DNA of 64,000 nucleotides. It comes from Utricularia gibba (taxonomy: Eukaryota > Streptophyta > Magnoliopsida > Lamiales > Lentibulariaceae). The translations under genes and the position numbers were made by a program. Of this stretch, positions 12,574-25,327 are shown piece after piece. The notes under the pieces are model-generated. The model did not search any database, was not told the DNA's origin, and saw only the letters and a program-made list of their open reading frames with translations. The stretch covers positions 4,216,001 to 4,280,000 of the forward strand of contig NEEC01000004.1 of assembly GCA_002189035.1 (NCBI GenBank), read 5' to 3'. The first letter of the stretch is position 1; every line of letters starts with the position of its first letter.

Positions 12574-13520
12574 ATGAATTCTTGCCCGTCTTCTGCAGAT
12601 TACCGTTTTAAAGATGAAAAAGATTTCGTTTCTGGAACAATTGCTTCGCCTTCATTTTTCTTGCCATTGATTTCGTCTCAATTGGGTCTCATTCAGAGCT
12701 TCAGGCAACCTCCACGCCACCGTCCTAACTTCACGGAGAAAACCGAGGATTTTTTGCGACATCTGGGTAAAAATGTTTCATCCAATGTCAGTAGATGCCT
12801 CCAAATGATGCAAGAGTTCATCTCCCAAAATGGGTTTCTGGAAAAGATATTGTCCATTCGTGTTCATCCTCGGATTGGATTCCATTTCCATGTAATTTTC
12901 CTCGTTCAACTTGCTGTATTTCCGTGTCGGTGTTGGTGAATGCTCATCAAGTGTTCGATCTCCTGACACCAGGGGTTCCAGAGCGGGGTTCTGATGCAAA
13001 ATTCGAATTTTGCTGCTATTTTACCTGGCGATTCAGTTGCAGGGATGGTGGCAGCCAATGGGGTTTTGAACTTCTTGAGCATCTACAACACATTGCTTAT
13101 TGTGAGGTTGGTTTTGACTTGGTTCCCCAACGCTCCTCCTGCAATCGTCAGTCCACTTAGGTAACAATTTTAACTGGTTTGTACAATAAACCCAGATGAT
13201 TTCAGTTGAGTGCAGAATTCTGAAATGGAGTTTGTTTCACTGCCTTTTTCAGCACATTATGTGATCCCTATTTGAACATCTTCAGAGGCCTTATCCCACC
13301 GCTTGGTGGGACACTGGATCTTTCTCCCATTCTCGCATTCCTAGTTTTGAATGCTTTCACCAGCACGGCAGCTGCATTGCCAGCTGAACTTCCTCCTTCT
13401 ACAGACAACAACTCTCCCTGTTATTCACAGGAAAGTGTTACTCATTTAACATCATCTCAGAAGAAATGGATCACAAGGCTTTCGGGGGAGAACAGAGTGA
13501 GACCAGGTGGTGCAATTTGA
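12574..13520 (+). CDS. YLMG2: YlmG-type YGGT family membrane protein, probably chloroplastic
   Basis: Exons 12574-12891, 12973-13160 and 13253-13520 join perfectly (774 bp, 257 aa). The N-terminal third is rich in Ser/Arg/Pro and fits a plastid transit peptide. The YGGT domain covers about residues 115-205. It holds VAANGVLNFLSIYNTLLIVR, a first membrane segment followed by LTWFPNAPP, then CDPYLNIFRGLIPPLG and a second membrane segment (LSPILAFLVLNAFTS). Plant YLMG proteins are plastid envelope or thylakoid relatives of cyanobacterial YlmG and help nucleoid distribution and plastid division. The sequence resembles Arabidopsis YLMG2 most, by recall. The exon 2 acceptor could instead be nine bases downstream (12982), which also keeps the frame. 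All three frames agree across the introns. Confidence 0.9.
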
Positions 13521-14083
13521 GACACGTATGGGAGCTGCAGAAAGGTTTGCTCGAACTCTGTGACAGATAGTTTGCTTCTGCGATAAGTGACATACATGGT
13601 TGATGATTGTAGAAACCAACTGTCGCAACGGTTTTTGGATGCAGGGGCATCTTTTTTCCGTATTCAATGCAATTTCGAATTGTTTTTTATGAAACTGCTG
13701 TGGGTCAGGAGAGATCAATCCATTTGTTTCTTCATGTATTTAACCAAGTGGCAATTGTGCTTACCAATGAGCAAAGAACTTGCTAACACCATAGCTATAA
13801 ATTAATAGACGGAGTTGCAGTCTCTGATAATTGCAGAGCCATGATTCTTCATATTGTAGAGGAGGATCAGAAGAACTTGACTCTGCTTCTACAGGGATCC
13901 GGGCATAAATACAAGGTTTCTAGAGCTTTTTTTTTTTTTTTTGTTTCCTATACATCAACACACGACAGTAAATTATTCCATAGAAGCCCATAGGCGACAT
14001 CCAAACACCACAACCCACTGTAAACAATGTTTCTTTGATAATACTCATTGTGGGATGGAATTCACTACTCTTTTCTTTTGTTC
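13521..14083. other. Convergent 3' region between YLMG2 and FBL15
   Basis: The 3' ends of YLMG2 (plus) and FBL15 (minus) face each other across about 560 bp. A T-run occurs near 13929-13942. No separate gene is supported. Confidence 0.5.
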
Positions 14084-17000
14084 TCAATGGAGAGCTAAAC
14101 TGCTAAAAATCCGCTTCAAACTTGGGCACGCCCCGCGTAATCTGCTCAAGTTTAGTGGAAATATCTGTGCCATGCCAAGAGAAATGTCAATACTTAGCAG
14201 CATGTTCAACCCAAAGGGATAAGAAGTTGTGGTTAGGTATCATTGTGTGAACCTTGGGGCAGAAGCGCACATCAAGAGTCTCCAGCATGTTGCATTGCAT
14301 AATGGCAGTTTCAACAGCTTCCTCATCAATATGACAAGACTAGAAGAATCACCGGGTCAAAAAGAAGCTAAGTGATGTATCACCAAAAGAGAAGCGGGCT
14401 GAAAACACACACCAGGGAGTCTTTTGAAGATAAGAGGGAGCAAACTGATGCGGCGTACCTGAAGAAAAAGGCTGGTCAATCTTGGGCAGTCGAGCTTGAG
14501 AATCTCCAAGGAGGTGCAGTTGCTGGACGGTTCAAGAAGCAATAAGAAACATATTGTGCATCAAAAGGATCGAGAATGGTGTAGGAGTTCAGAAACAGAA
14601 TACCTCAGGTTAAGAAAGGTTAAATTGGAACATGATAAATTGACTTCTTTCAAGTTTGATGACAGTGAAAGATTGAGCGCCGATAGATGAACACATTGTG
14701 CTGCATGAGGAATAGCCACCTTTTTTATATTGGGACAGCCAACACAGTTCAGGTTCTGCAGAAGCCGATCACGTCTAAAAAGCTCATTTTCCTCCAATGA
14801 CCCATAAAAAGAGTTTACTTCAGAGAGTCTGCCGCCCCAATCCAAGTCATGCATATTCACGCATCCGTTTAAGCTGACATGGGTTAGGTTCATACAACCA
14901 GCAAGCAGTTCCTCTATTGCTGACTGAGAGAGTGACCCATAGGACAAGTCCAGTTCACAAAGAGCTGGGAGAGCATTGCCCTTATACACGGGTTCGAGAG
15001 CCATGTCGCAGAGATACTTGCAAGCTTGCAACTTAAGAACCTGTAAAAGGTGGAAGAATCAGGATGGAAAGATTAGCTAAATTGCCTATAAGTAACCAAA
15101 TGCGCTCAAAAAAAGTTGGAAGACTTCAGATGATTCTCTGTTTCGTGAAGAGTGGAGTACCTTCAAGAACAAGCAGGAGTCATAAACAGGCTGCAAGTTA
15201 ACCAAAAATGTATAGGATAAATCAAGGTAAGTCAACTTGGAAAGGCAGTGCAAGGAAGACAGTCCTCCAGAACCAATGGAAGGGCAGGACATCAAAACTA
15301 GGACTTCGATGAGGGGGCAGGAACATGCGGTAGCCGATAAGCAGTCATCCTTCAGTTGGCTGCAAGTGTAAAGTGAAAAAATATAACAAGGAAAGAAACT
15401 CATCAAGATCTAGTTCAGATTGAGGGAACACTACTAAATACCTGCAGAAGGATGCATCTAATGATGTAAGAAGTGGGCAATATATAAACGCTTCTGACAG
15501 TACGCCACAGCCTTTAAGTTCAAGTGAAACCATCTGTGGTGCTTCAATGTGGAGCACGTTTAACTTTGGGCATATGCCTAAATTCAAGGAGCGAAGACCA
15601 ACCTGCAATAGATATTAAAAATATAATGAGTCAGGATCTTTCGGAAAATTTTCATTTGAAAATTCAAGCTCCCATCAATGACATGTTGCTGACTTACTGA
15701 AGAAAAGTATGCCTTCTCAAGATGATCACACCCATCCAACGAAGCATTCTCAAGTAATGGGCAGTTGAGTTTTACACAAGTTAATCCACGACAACCACCA
15801 AGTGAAAGGTTAATTAAGGACATACTTTGGAAATTTACTGATGTCAAACTCTGCAAGAAAAAGAACTTGACTTCAGATATACCCAAAAAGAAGCTGCCAC
15901 ATTCTAAAAATAATTAATGGAAAGAAATTTTGAAATTTGGGATAGAAATCGTGTGATGTACCTCGCAGCTGTCAAGAAGCAATGATTTTAACAAAGGGCA
16001 ACCTCCTCCTGTACTGAAAACCTCGCAGATGGAATTCGTTAGAGATTCACACTCAGTGAGGTCAACCTCTTCCAAGGAACGGCATTGCAGTATCAAGGTT
16101 CTTAGACTTTCTTGCTTTTGCAAGACTAATCTCTGCAAATAAATTCAATACATTTGCCTCAATGAATGGATACATGTCAATTTTGTGTGTGTGAGGATAT
16201 GCGAGTGACAATATGAAGTTTACCTTCAGTGCATGGGATGTGATACTTATTTTCAGTAGGGAAGGACAATTGGAAATATTAACTGATGACAGCATATTAC
16301 TTCTTAAATTTAGATCAGCGAATCTGAAAGAATAAAAAAAGGTTTCAGTTCATCCAAACAGCGAGTAAATTTTTAAGGCCAGCAATGAAAATTAGAACAG
16401 ACTTGCGGCAATGTACGAGCCGTATACACTTCAATCGTGGTAGATCCAATGACAATGATACCAACAAATTGCAATTGTCAAGCTCAAGGACCTATAGAAG
16501 ATATGTTACATGAGAAAAATCAGATTTTGCTAAACTTCTGGAAAAAATTAAAAAACAGTAGGCACAAAGAAATGCTTGAGCAGCGGCAATCAAACCTCGA
16601 GCATATAGCTATACGCAACAGCAGCCATTGAAGCTGATGTTATACCCTCGCAGCTATGAAGCTTTAGCACGGTCAGCACTGGCAGTCTCACAGACTTCAA
16701 AGGATAAAGTAAATAATAAGATGTAATTTGACTGGAGAAAATCATGATCCTTCGTTTTCTTGAAAGAAAAATAGAGATTGAATAAATAAAAACGTACTTC
16801 AAGAGATATGTTAGGGCAATATGAAGCATTGAGCGAATGAAGACTTCCACATGAAACAGAAATATCACGAAGTGTCTCATCACTAAAACATGAACAGTTG
16901 GACACATCTAAGGATTCCAACAATGGGCACGAAGTTGCTGCAGAGCGTATTGCAGCATCTGACATCTTGTGACATGATGCCAAATCAAGTTCGCGCAGAG

Positions 17001-18882
17001 TAGGACAATTGAGAGTGGCCTGTGGCATAGAGCTGCGTTTCAGGGACAATGTTTCAAGCTTGGGGCACCTGCAAGGATAGATGTATCTTTATTCTAGAAG
17101 GGATAGCATTGGAGCTAATGAGATATTTCAATGAAACCTGATTGAGATCCGTGACAGGCGGCATTTCACTATCTGAAGATCATGTAATCGACTATGGAAA
17201 ACCATAATTTCTTGAAATCCATTACCCAAAGTAGCGTCATTGATTATTAAGCATCTCAACGCCTGGCATTCACACAAGACTTGGAAAAAGGGTTCATCTA
17301 TCTGGCCCTTCCCAAGAGTTAGAACCTCAAGGTTTCTGAGAACAAAAAAAAGGCATAAATGCCTTGGAATTCGTAAATCAACATAAACTATCCATTCTAC
17401 GGTAAAAAATACCTCAATGAGGCGGCAGCTTCCATCAACAAGTTATACATATTAGGCACGCCATAGACATTAACAGCAGAAGCCTTGGGGTACCTTCGAC
17501 AAATCACTTCAACTATACATCAAAGCCACTAAAAAGATTAGTTCTTGAACAGAATTTCAGAAAAAAAAAAAAAAAAATCAAAGCTTAGGAACAAATGAAC
17601 TATATTCGACACATGTCTTGGGCAATAAATAGCTCCAACATAAACAAAATAATTAACAAACTTTTTGGATGAGGAAAAATAAGAAACTATATATTGGCAC
17701 TCAAACATCCATATCAATATCAGTGTCATGCATCTTGCACCTGATCGATTCTATAAGATAACGAATTTAGTTAAATAAGAATTCAGGTTCGCTTACTTAA
17801 TTTATTTAGGAAAAATTAAAGAGAAATCATGCAACACTCACACTGCGGTACAGATATGGATCGACCCTCAAAATTTAAGTAACGCCATAAATCCTCATGG
17901 GTGCTAGCATCCCGCCACTGCCTGCAAACAATTGCCGCACGGCAAAGGTCACTGTGGTTCAAGAAACTGAATACCTGTATAAGTTCACAGATAAGCAGGA
18001 TAGTTAGCCCAAGACAATAGGATAATGAGTAGAGAGTTGGACGGGTTACACCAACCATATGCAGCAAGTCATCAGTAAGGTCCATCCTAACATCTGAATC
18101 ATCCTGGAACATGGGATCTCCATTAATCCCACTGTTATCCATGGGAATAACATGATCACCCAAATTAGTATCCACCTCAGTTATCGCATTCACTAAACAG
18201 GGGTAATGGATGTCACTACAAATCCTTTCGCCCCATTCCCTGTGAAAAAAATATGAATGAGTATTGCTCATGGTGAACAAGAGAGACGAAAATCAGGTTG
18301 TGCAACAACTTATATTCATTTCTCGGGAAAAGAATATGGGAAACAATAGAAACAACAAAATTTGATCTTTTTTTCCCTAAATTATGCGAAGATGATAAAA
18401 TCTGAGTTTGATAAAATGGAAAGCGAAATCGGGTGTCTTACAGTGATAAAGAATGAGTTTTACTCCGTTTGTTATCACGCTCACAATGCTCTGTTCCCAT
18501 TGTAATTGCTGTCGCCAAGGAAGATGATGACTGATCACTCAAACCCACATTGACGCTAGCATCTTCTTTCATCCCTCACCATCAACAACACCCTGCCTAG
18601 ATTGCAACTGAATTATCCAATTGCTGAAATCCCCATCGGCAAGACTCATTTCCGGATCAGAAAAAAGCCCTTCATTCAGATCAACCCCTCGGCATCACCA
18701 CCCGAAGACGGCAATCCAGAATTTTCATCCATGTCCTCACATTCATCACCCAAAACTACCCTCTCCTTCAACCCGTTCCGCTTACCAGCAAGGTGGTAAC
18801 GACGCAAATAACCAATGATAAAAGAAAATAAATTTTCTCCTCTGCCCCCAAAGCAGGAAAATAGTAAGCACCTAATCCTCAT
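14084..18882 (-). CDS. FBL15: F-box/LRR-repeat protein 15, SLOW MOTION
   Basis: SCF ubiquitin-ligase receptor. Arabidopsis SLOMO controls auxin levels and plastochron length at the shoot apex. After the first exon, sixteen exons were placed on the minus strand: 18056-18239, 17842-17974, 17413-17512, 17138-17335, 16798-17068, 16596-16694, 16403-16491, 16224-16323, 15962-16132, 15698-15850, 15442-15602, 15161-15359, 14604-15040, 14459-14522, 14253-14339 and 14084-14164. All phases agree. The F-box spans the junction at LLHM/VFSFLNHSDLCRAAIVC. It is followed by many leucine-rich repeats (LRELDLASCHKMSD, VKLNCPLLENASLDGCDH, LQNLNCVGCPNIKKV) to the conserved end CPSLKRIFSSL. The first exon probably starts at ATG 18882 (MRIRCLLF) and ends at 18442. 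Its frame breaks twice, at C-runs 18685-18688 and 18573-18575. Adding one base at each gives a 989-residue protein, close to the Arabidopsis length. Without this, ATG 18572 gives an N-terminally short form. Confidence 0.92.
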
Positions 18883-21800
18883 ACACACGGAGAAGAAACC
18901 ACGGACTACTTCCCAGCACTACGAGTAACTGAAAAACAAAAAAATCGCAGATTTGCATTACCCTTCGGGATTCCAAGAAACTGAACAGCGAAAAACCAGC
19001 AATTACCCAGATAATTTCCACGTATAAAAACACACTTTTTGCGGCCGAACTGAATCAGATCGGCGGAATCAGTGCGCCCTCTTCACAGAAAAAATGAACC
19101 AGATCGCCAAGAGTAGTGACCTTGACTTTCTTCAAGAATTCTTCCAGGAAACGAGCCGCTGCAGACGAGCTTTTTTTTTTTTTTTTTTATCCCTCGGCCC
19201 TTTTTGTTTCTCTTTTTACTTTTTTAATATCCAATCTCTTCTTCCGCATCTCAGAAAAAGAAAAGCAAAAAAAAACAAAAAATTAGAAAATGCCAAAACG
19301 ACATCGTCTGCTCCCCTGATCAAAACATGGCCATCTCATTCGAAACGAACTCTGAAGAACAGCGCTTCAGAGCTACATTTTCGTGAATATATTAAAAACT
19401 TGAAATATACAAAAAATAAACCCACCTCTAGTGTTGTGATGCCTTCCAAACCAATCAATTTCATCAAGCTAATAGTTCATAAATCACGATTTGATATCAA
19501 ATTTGATTCAAATTTCTATTCCACTCACCCACATTAGCCATTGTGTATGTTTTAGAAGCACAATGTTTTTTTTAAATTTCTTCAAGGATTCATAAAAATT
19601 ATTATGAGTATATTAAAACATTCTCAAAAATATCAACTTTTTTCTAGGCACTTACAATATATGGATGTTTAGTAAAAATAATGTTGTTGACAGTTTTTTT
19701 CATAATGGGATCATATGAAAAATACAATTTTGAACTGAAACCAGAGTTTTGGTTTTAATCGATTACAATTTTACCTATCTGCTAAATTTAACTAATTTCT
19801 CTTTTCTTCATTTTATTTACAATTTTTTTTGTAAAATTTTGTTTTCCAATAATAAAAGTGCATATTTCATTGCAATTTTTTTATTTTTTTGATAGTAAAA
19901 AAAGTTATAAATATTTAATTATCAATATTAAAATTTAAATGATACTTATCATCAAATATATCGATTTTGTGGATCCATATCCATTAGAATCTTATAAATT
20001 GAATACTCTATTCTAATTATGTGGGTCCTACTCCGAGATTTAAATTATTAACCAGGGTTGACCTTGGACTTGCCATTTAGTTCATTTTTTATAGACCGGG
20101 GGTCAAGCTTCAGGGAGCCGGCTGGGAAGGGCATTTAAGGAATTGTCTTTCATCCGGATTATCATCATTTCTCTTTTTGGATATTCGATATTCATCATGT
20201 TTCATAGGAGAATATGAAATTCAAAAAATTGAACCCTTATTTTTCATTCCTTTCAAAACAAAAAAAAAATTAAGAAGTATGCATTTTTCTATTAATAAAT
20301 ATTTTTTTAATGATAAAATCACCAGGTATAATTAATTGTAATTATAAATTTAAAATGAGATTTAATTTATATAATTTCTTAAAATATTTAGTAAATTAAT
20401 TATTCAATTATACCAGCTTATCTCATCAAATATATTTGTTTCTTATATTTGTATTCATTAGTGCTTCATAAATTATGATTTCTTTTAATAGTTATAATGA
20501 TAAATATTCAATTTAGATGAAACCCTTGTAATTTTCCGATTCTAAATAACTCATGCTACGGGATAATTTTTACAATTGTTTTGATTTTCGGTGGTATTTT
20601 CTCGGGTTATTTGATAAGAAAATATAAAAAGTATACACCTAAATTTACATATACATCATTGTTTGATTGATTAATACATATATCAACTTTGTATAATTAA
20701 ATTATTGGCATATTCATTTTTTAAATATATGAATAATATATATAAATGGAAAAGAGGTTTAATTATATATATATATATATATCATTCATATATTTAAAAT
20801 TCTATTCTTACATATCAAACATTGTCTATAATTGAATATATACATATTCAATTACAATATACTTAAGCATGTTAATACTTTACTATCAAACAATCCATTT
20901 GTGTAATAGTGTATGAATAATCTCCATTATTATGTTGACTTCATTAAGATCATAACATATCATTATATCATCCTTCCAATACAATTCCAACAAAATTCTA
21001 CCTTTTTATTGTTCGATTATAGCATAATGAACTGATTTCAAACATTCCATTTTGATTTTCATTAACACTCTTTGTATAACCATTCTTGATTCTCCATTTG
21101 ATTTCATTAAGAATATAAAATATCGTTAGATCATCACTCTAAGTGATTCCAATAAAATTTCTACATTCTTCCATTCGGCTAAAGTATAACGTACTGATTC
21201 CAAGCATTACATGCATTATTCACACATATTAAAGTTTTGTTGTCATATGATCTATAGTCATTGTTTATTATATTATCTTCTACACACACACACGTTATCC
21301 CTTAATTTAAAAAGTGTATGTAATATATTTTTTTTATTGTTACCAAACACCATTTACTTTGTATTATGAAAAATAAAAATTATTATATCACTTATAGAAA
21401 AATGAAAACACTATTACGGCCAACAAAAACAAATGTGGGTTTTTTTTCTGAGAAAATAAACAAAAAAATGAGCAAGGTTAGAATTTCGTTGACAAATGTA
21501 TACGAGCAACGTACGACTTTTGTACTAGAGGATGAATAGTCGTACTTGAGTTTATCCATTGAAAATGGGCTGGCCCAATATTCCAAACTGGGCTTTTCTT
21601 AGTTGAAGTTTCGCCCACGAGGCCCTGGAAAGAGTTGGGAGAATTGCATATGCAGTTGACACCATTTGGTTGGCATAATTAATTTTAAAACCAAACAATA
21701 TCAATTTATATTGTTTTATTATTTGGTAAAATTGGTATTCATTATCAATCTTAATTTATATTCAAATTACCACCCACCCATTGCCATCCTCCATCGATCA

Positions 21801-22094
21801 CTACCTATTGTCGCTCGTCGGTGCATCCTCACGCATCACATTGCCAAGGATGATGGTGATAAAATTTTGAAATTAAGAATTCGATTAATTAAATGAACAT
21901 AAGTAAAATTCAAATATATAAGAAATATATACATTAATAAAATTAATTCAACTAATTAATAATAATTTGAAATATTGCATATATTAAATTATTTTACTTT
22001 CATTTTTCAATATCAGATTATTTGCTTTAATACCCAATTTTAAGTCAAATTAGTTTTTTATCCGGTTAGGACTTATCAAATGATAAAATAGTAA
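18883..22094. other. FBL15 promoter and long AT-rich spacer
   Basis: The first 300 bp upstream of FBL15 are mixed in composition and probably hold its promoter and leader. From about 19540 to 22090 the sequence is A/T-rich with short AT microsatellites (for example near 20766-20780). No protein, tRNA or complete transposable element was recognised here. Confidence 0.5.
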
Positions 22095-22516
22095 GGGTGT
22101 GTTTAATTGACAGTAATATGATGAGGTGATTTTATATTAATGAGGATTAAATGAAGTAGAATAGGATGAGATATCATTTTTTATTGTGTTTGGTTAGTTA
22201 ATATGAGATTATGTTATACTATGTTGTTGATGACGTTAAAATATATGAGATTAAAAAAGATAATTTATTAAAATACCCTTTTGGAATTGAATTATTTTTT
22301 TTAAAAAATAAATATAGGTGTAAGATAAGGTTAATTTGATAAAATCATATCATGGAATTAAGTAAAGTAATGAGGTGTGGTTACTTTATATAATCTCACC
22401 AACAAGAATTTATCAAATCCATGTATAATCTTGGGATATATAAACCACAAATAAAACACAATAATATCAAATACCCATTAATTAATTCCCCCTTATACCC
22501 CCAACTAAACACTACC
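22095..22516. mobile_element. Tourist-like (PIF/Harbinger) MITE, 422 bp
   Basis: The left end GGGTGTGTTTAATTG and the reverse complement of the right end (GGTAGTGTTTAGTTG) match at most positions and form imperfect terminal inverted repeats. The element is flanked on both sides by TAA (22092-22094 and 22517-22519), the 3-bp target duplication typical of PIF/Harbinger MITEs. It has no coding capacity and is AT-rich inside. Confidence 0.72.
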
Positions 22517-22519
22517 TAA

Positions 22520-23157
22520 AAGCAAGAGTACATAACATTAGAGATTTTTTAGGGCATTTAGGGAAATAAGAATGAATGGGGTGAAAGGGACGGGGCTCCC
22601 CATCCATCCATTCACGTGCGCCACCATTTACATTCAATTCTTTTGGGTAACGAGGGTTTAATGTTTACCTTCTTATCACCCGCATTCGCACACGTGCCCC
22701 TTGTCCTTCTTCCCTTCTCCACCCCTCCACGAAACCCTTGGCTTTATTTCATCGTCTTCGTACCCAACACGATGACGCCATTTTCCGCTTTACTCACAGC
22801 TTACCCAGTTTTACGTCTTCTTGATAGTTAGTGTGTGTTGTGTTGGGGAAAATGGGATGGAATTCTTGATTGTTCTGAGACGCATAAAATGGATAGATGC
22901 AAGTTGTGATTATTTTAATTGTTTTTGAAGTACAAATATAACATGTCCTCTGAAGTAGAAAAATATATGGAACCTGACTGACGACTGCCTACACACACAC
23001 CCACGGGGTTATTGCTTTTTTATCTTCTCGGAAGGTGACACCATCACAACAACAGGGAAGAAAGAAGGGCGCCACCGCAGTGTGTGGGAGGAAGAGCTCT
23101 TCAAAATCCCCAATCTCTTCAGCTTCTTCTTCCTCCTCTTCTGGTGCTGCTGCTGCG
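22520..23157. promoter_or_regulatory. Promoter and leader region of the trihelix-like gene
   Basis: Upstream of ATG 23158. It includes a GC-richer stretch at 22570-22830, a (CA) microsatellite near 22990-23000 and a leader that stays open in frame with the gene from 23035, where a GTG rather than an ATG stands. No specific site can be assigned. Confidence 0.35.
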
Positions 23158-24261
23158 ATGAGGAATTATCGCTACGGTATGGAAAGATCCACGACCCAAC
23201 CCGGTTTCGAGCCTGAGGAGCCGCAGAACCCACCCGAATCATCAGCACCGGTCGTCGTGTGGATGAACCAGACCCACATTGTTCACCAGATCCACTCAAT
23301 GCAGCCCACAACCCACCATCACCTCTTCCAGAACCACCACCATTTCCTCCCGCAGAACTTCGTCGCTGGAGGATCCGGAAGCGCCACCGCTGCCGGCACG
23401 GCGGCGCCTTATTTCCCCGCCGTCAACTTCAGGCTTGGGTTGAACGAATTTTGTTCTCCCAACGAGCTTAAAGAGAGTGGAGTTGCGGAGACGAGACCCT
23501 CCTTTGGGACTTTCAATTCCGGGATTAAACTACACCAACCCTTTTGGTAATTGTTCTCTTCTGCATAATGCATAGTGTATGAGGATATATGATGATTATG
23601 CTTGCTTCTTTTGGGTTGGAGAATCCATGAAGGAATCGCTTAGGACAAAAAGGATCACGTTGATTAGATTTGGTTTTTGTACACAACAAAGAGACAAACT
23701 CCCTAATCTGAATTGCCCCGTTGCATTGCTTTTAGGGAGCCTCTTGCAGCAGACGCATCCAATGAAGACAGTGAAGCAGTCGGCGCACAGGCACAAAGCC
23801 ATGCCACGGGCAGAGTACAGTTCGGGGAGTTGGAAGCCATATACAAAAGCCTCCCATCGGCAAACGCGGCCCAGCCGGATCAAGGCTCCGATGCGACGGC
23901 TGGAGAGAACGAAGAGGAGGACTTAGAAGAAGGCTCGAACGCGAGGAAGAAGAAGAGGAGAAAGAGGAGGAGTGAGTACAGAGAAGTGATCCCTCCGATG
24001 GCTGAGTTTTTCGGTAAGCTAGTGAAGCAGATGATGAGTCATCAGGAGATTCTGAACAACAAGTTCACGGAGATGATCGAGAGACTGGATGAAGAGAGAC
24101 GCGCGAGGGAAGAGGAGTGGCGAGTTCAAGAAATGGCGAGGTTCGAGAAGGAAGCCAAGGCAAGAGCTCGAGAGAAGAGACTAGCTGATAACAGAGAAGC
24201 TGCCATTGTTTCTTACCTGGAGAAATTAACCGGCCACAAATTCAACTTCTCCTCTACATAA
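23158..24261 (+). CDS. GT-2/trihelix-like coiled-coil protein lacking the DNA-binding trihelix domain
   Basis: Exons 23158-23546 and 23736-24261 join in frame (915 bp, 304 aa). Residues 1-130 are rich in His, Pro and Gln, with FRLGLNEF and PFW at the junction. Exon 2 has GELEAIY, a sequence seen in the front half of GT-2-like factors, then an acidic stretch and the basic cluster KKKRRKRR, a likely nuclear signal. The long helix that follows (MAEFFGKLVKQMMSHQEIL..) runs through EEEWRVQEMARFEKEA to REAAIVSYLEKLTG. This central helix is characteristic of GT-2-type trihelix factors, where a C-terminal trihelix domain (SRWP..) normally follows. Here a stop comes about eight residues later, and no trihelix is visible within exon 2 or the next kilobase. 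The protein may be a truncated gene or a dimerising regulator without DNA binding. An upstream in-frame GTG at 23035 was not used as start. Confidence 0.7.
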
Positions 24262-25327
24262 AAGAACAATGCTTGAGAACCCAGAAACCCGAGTTCCCCA
24301 TACTCATGGATCTTGCAGCAAACTTATTCATATTATTATCGAGATGGGACAGTATCCAAATGTGGAGCACTCGGTGTTGTTATATTAGAACTCAAAGCGA
24401 TGACCACCTTAGAAATGAGGAAAAACTCATGTTTAGTCAGAGCTATGGATCAAATCCCACGTACAGAAGAAGCACAAAGATGTGATGATACTCGTTTCTT
24501 GCACCAATGATAATGATCTTGGTCTAATTACCTGATTAGTTGAGGGGTTCACCGTGGTGTTGCGTACGGCAACACCCAGTGTCTCGTTCGCATCGGTGGT
24601 GGTGTGGTGAAGTAGTGCTTTCCTGTAATACAAACGAAAGATAAAACAATAATAAGAAAGATAGATAAAAACCAGCCAAGCAGGGAATGAGAATGATGAT
24701 TACAAAGTGTGAAAACGACGTCGTCGGGCCGACCGCACATGTGAGTGCCTGCCAACACAGACGAAGACCTTTTCGAAGTTATGTGGAAAAAAGCTGCTCT
24801 GAAAACTCTGCCGCCTGCGCGACAAGCCTCGCACACACATGCCGCTGCTGCGTTTTGCGAAACCTCTCAGAAAAAAAAAAGTATTATCAACTGGATTCCA
24901 CTTCTCACCCAAGAACTAAACCGACAAACCCACACGGACCTACCTCGTCATTTGGTTGTTGAAGGATAAGTTTAAATTGTCTCTCATTGGTCACAATTCC
25001 CATCATGAAATGGAAAAACTTGTTGAACTGAATTACAGGGCCTTTGTGAAAAGCCCTCCAAAAATTGGGGTATGCTGCGTGGTGAGACAAGCACACGGTA
25101 TTCTTTAGTAAAAGGCGAAAGAATAGTTCGCTTTGTGCTTATCTCGCAGCTGTTATGTATCATAGTTGCGATCGGGGATTTTATAGTGGCTGAAATTCCC
25201 AATGAACTATTTGCGTAGCCGATGTGGATATCTGGGCCATCGATTCCGCGTACAAATAACAACGGCTATATTTTTCATCTTGTCAAAGAAAAAGTCACAT
25301 GCTGCTTGGAGGAGGAGGAGGATTGGC
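24262..25327. other. Convergent spacer between the trihelix-like gene and NdhU
   Basis: The 3' ends of the plus-strand trihelix-like gene and the minus-strand NdhU gene face each other. The open frames here have no recognisable domains. In particular, none supplies the missing trihelix. The part next to 25328 should be NdhU 3' UTR. Confidence 0.5.

Noticed and set aside
24264-24510. A decayed C-terminal trihelix downstream of the truncated GT-2-like gene (RWDSIQMW.., QYPNVEHSVLLY)
   Set aside because: Only a few residues resemble the start of the domain; stops follow and no later helix motifs appear in any frame.
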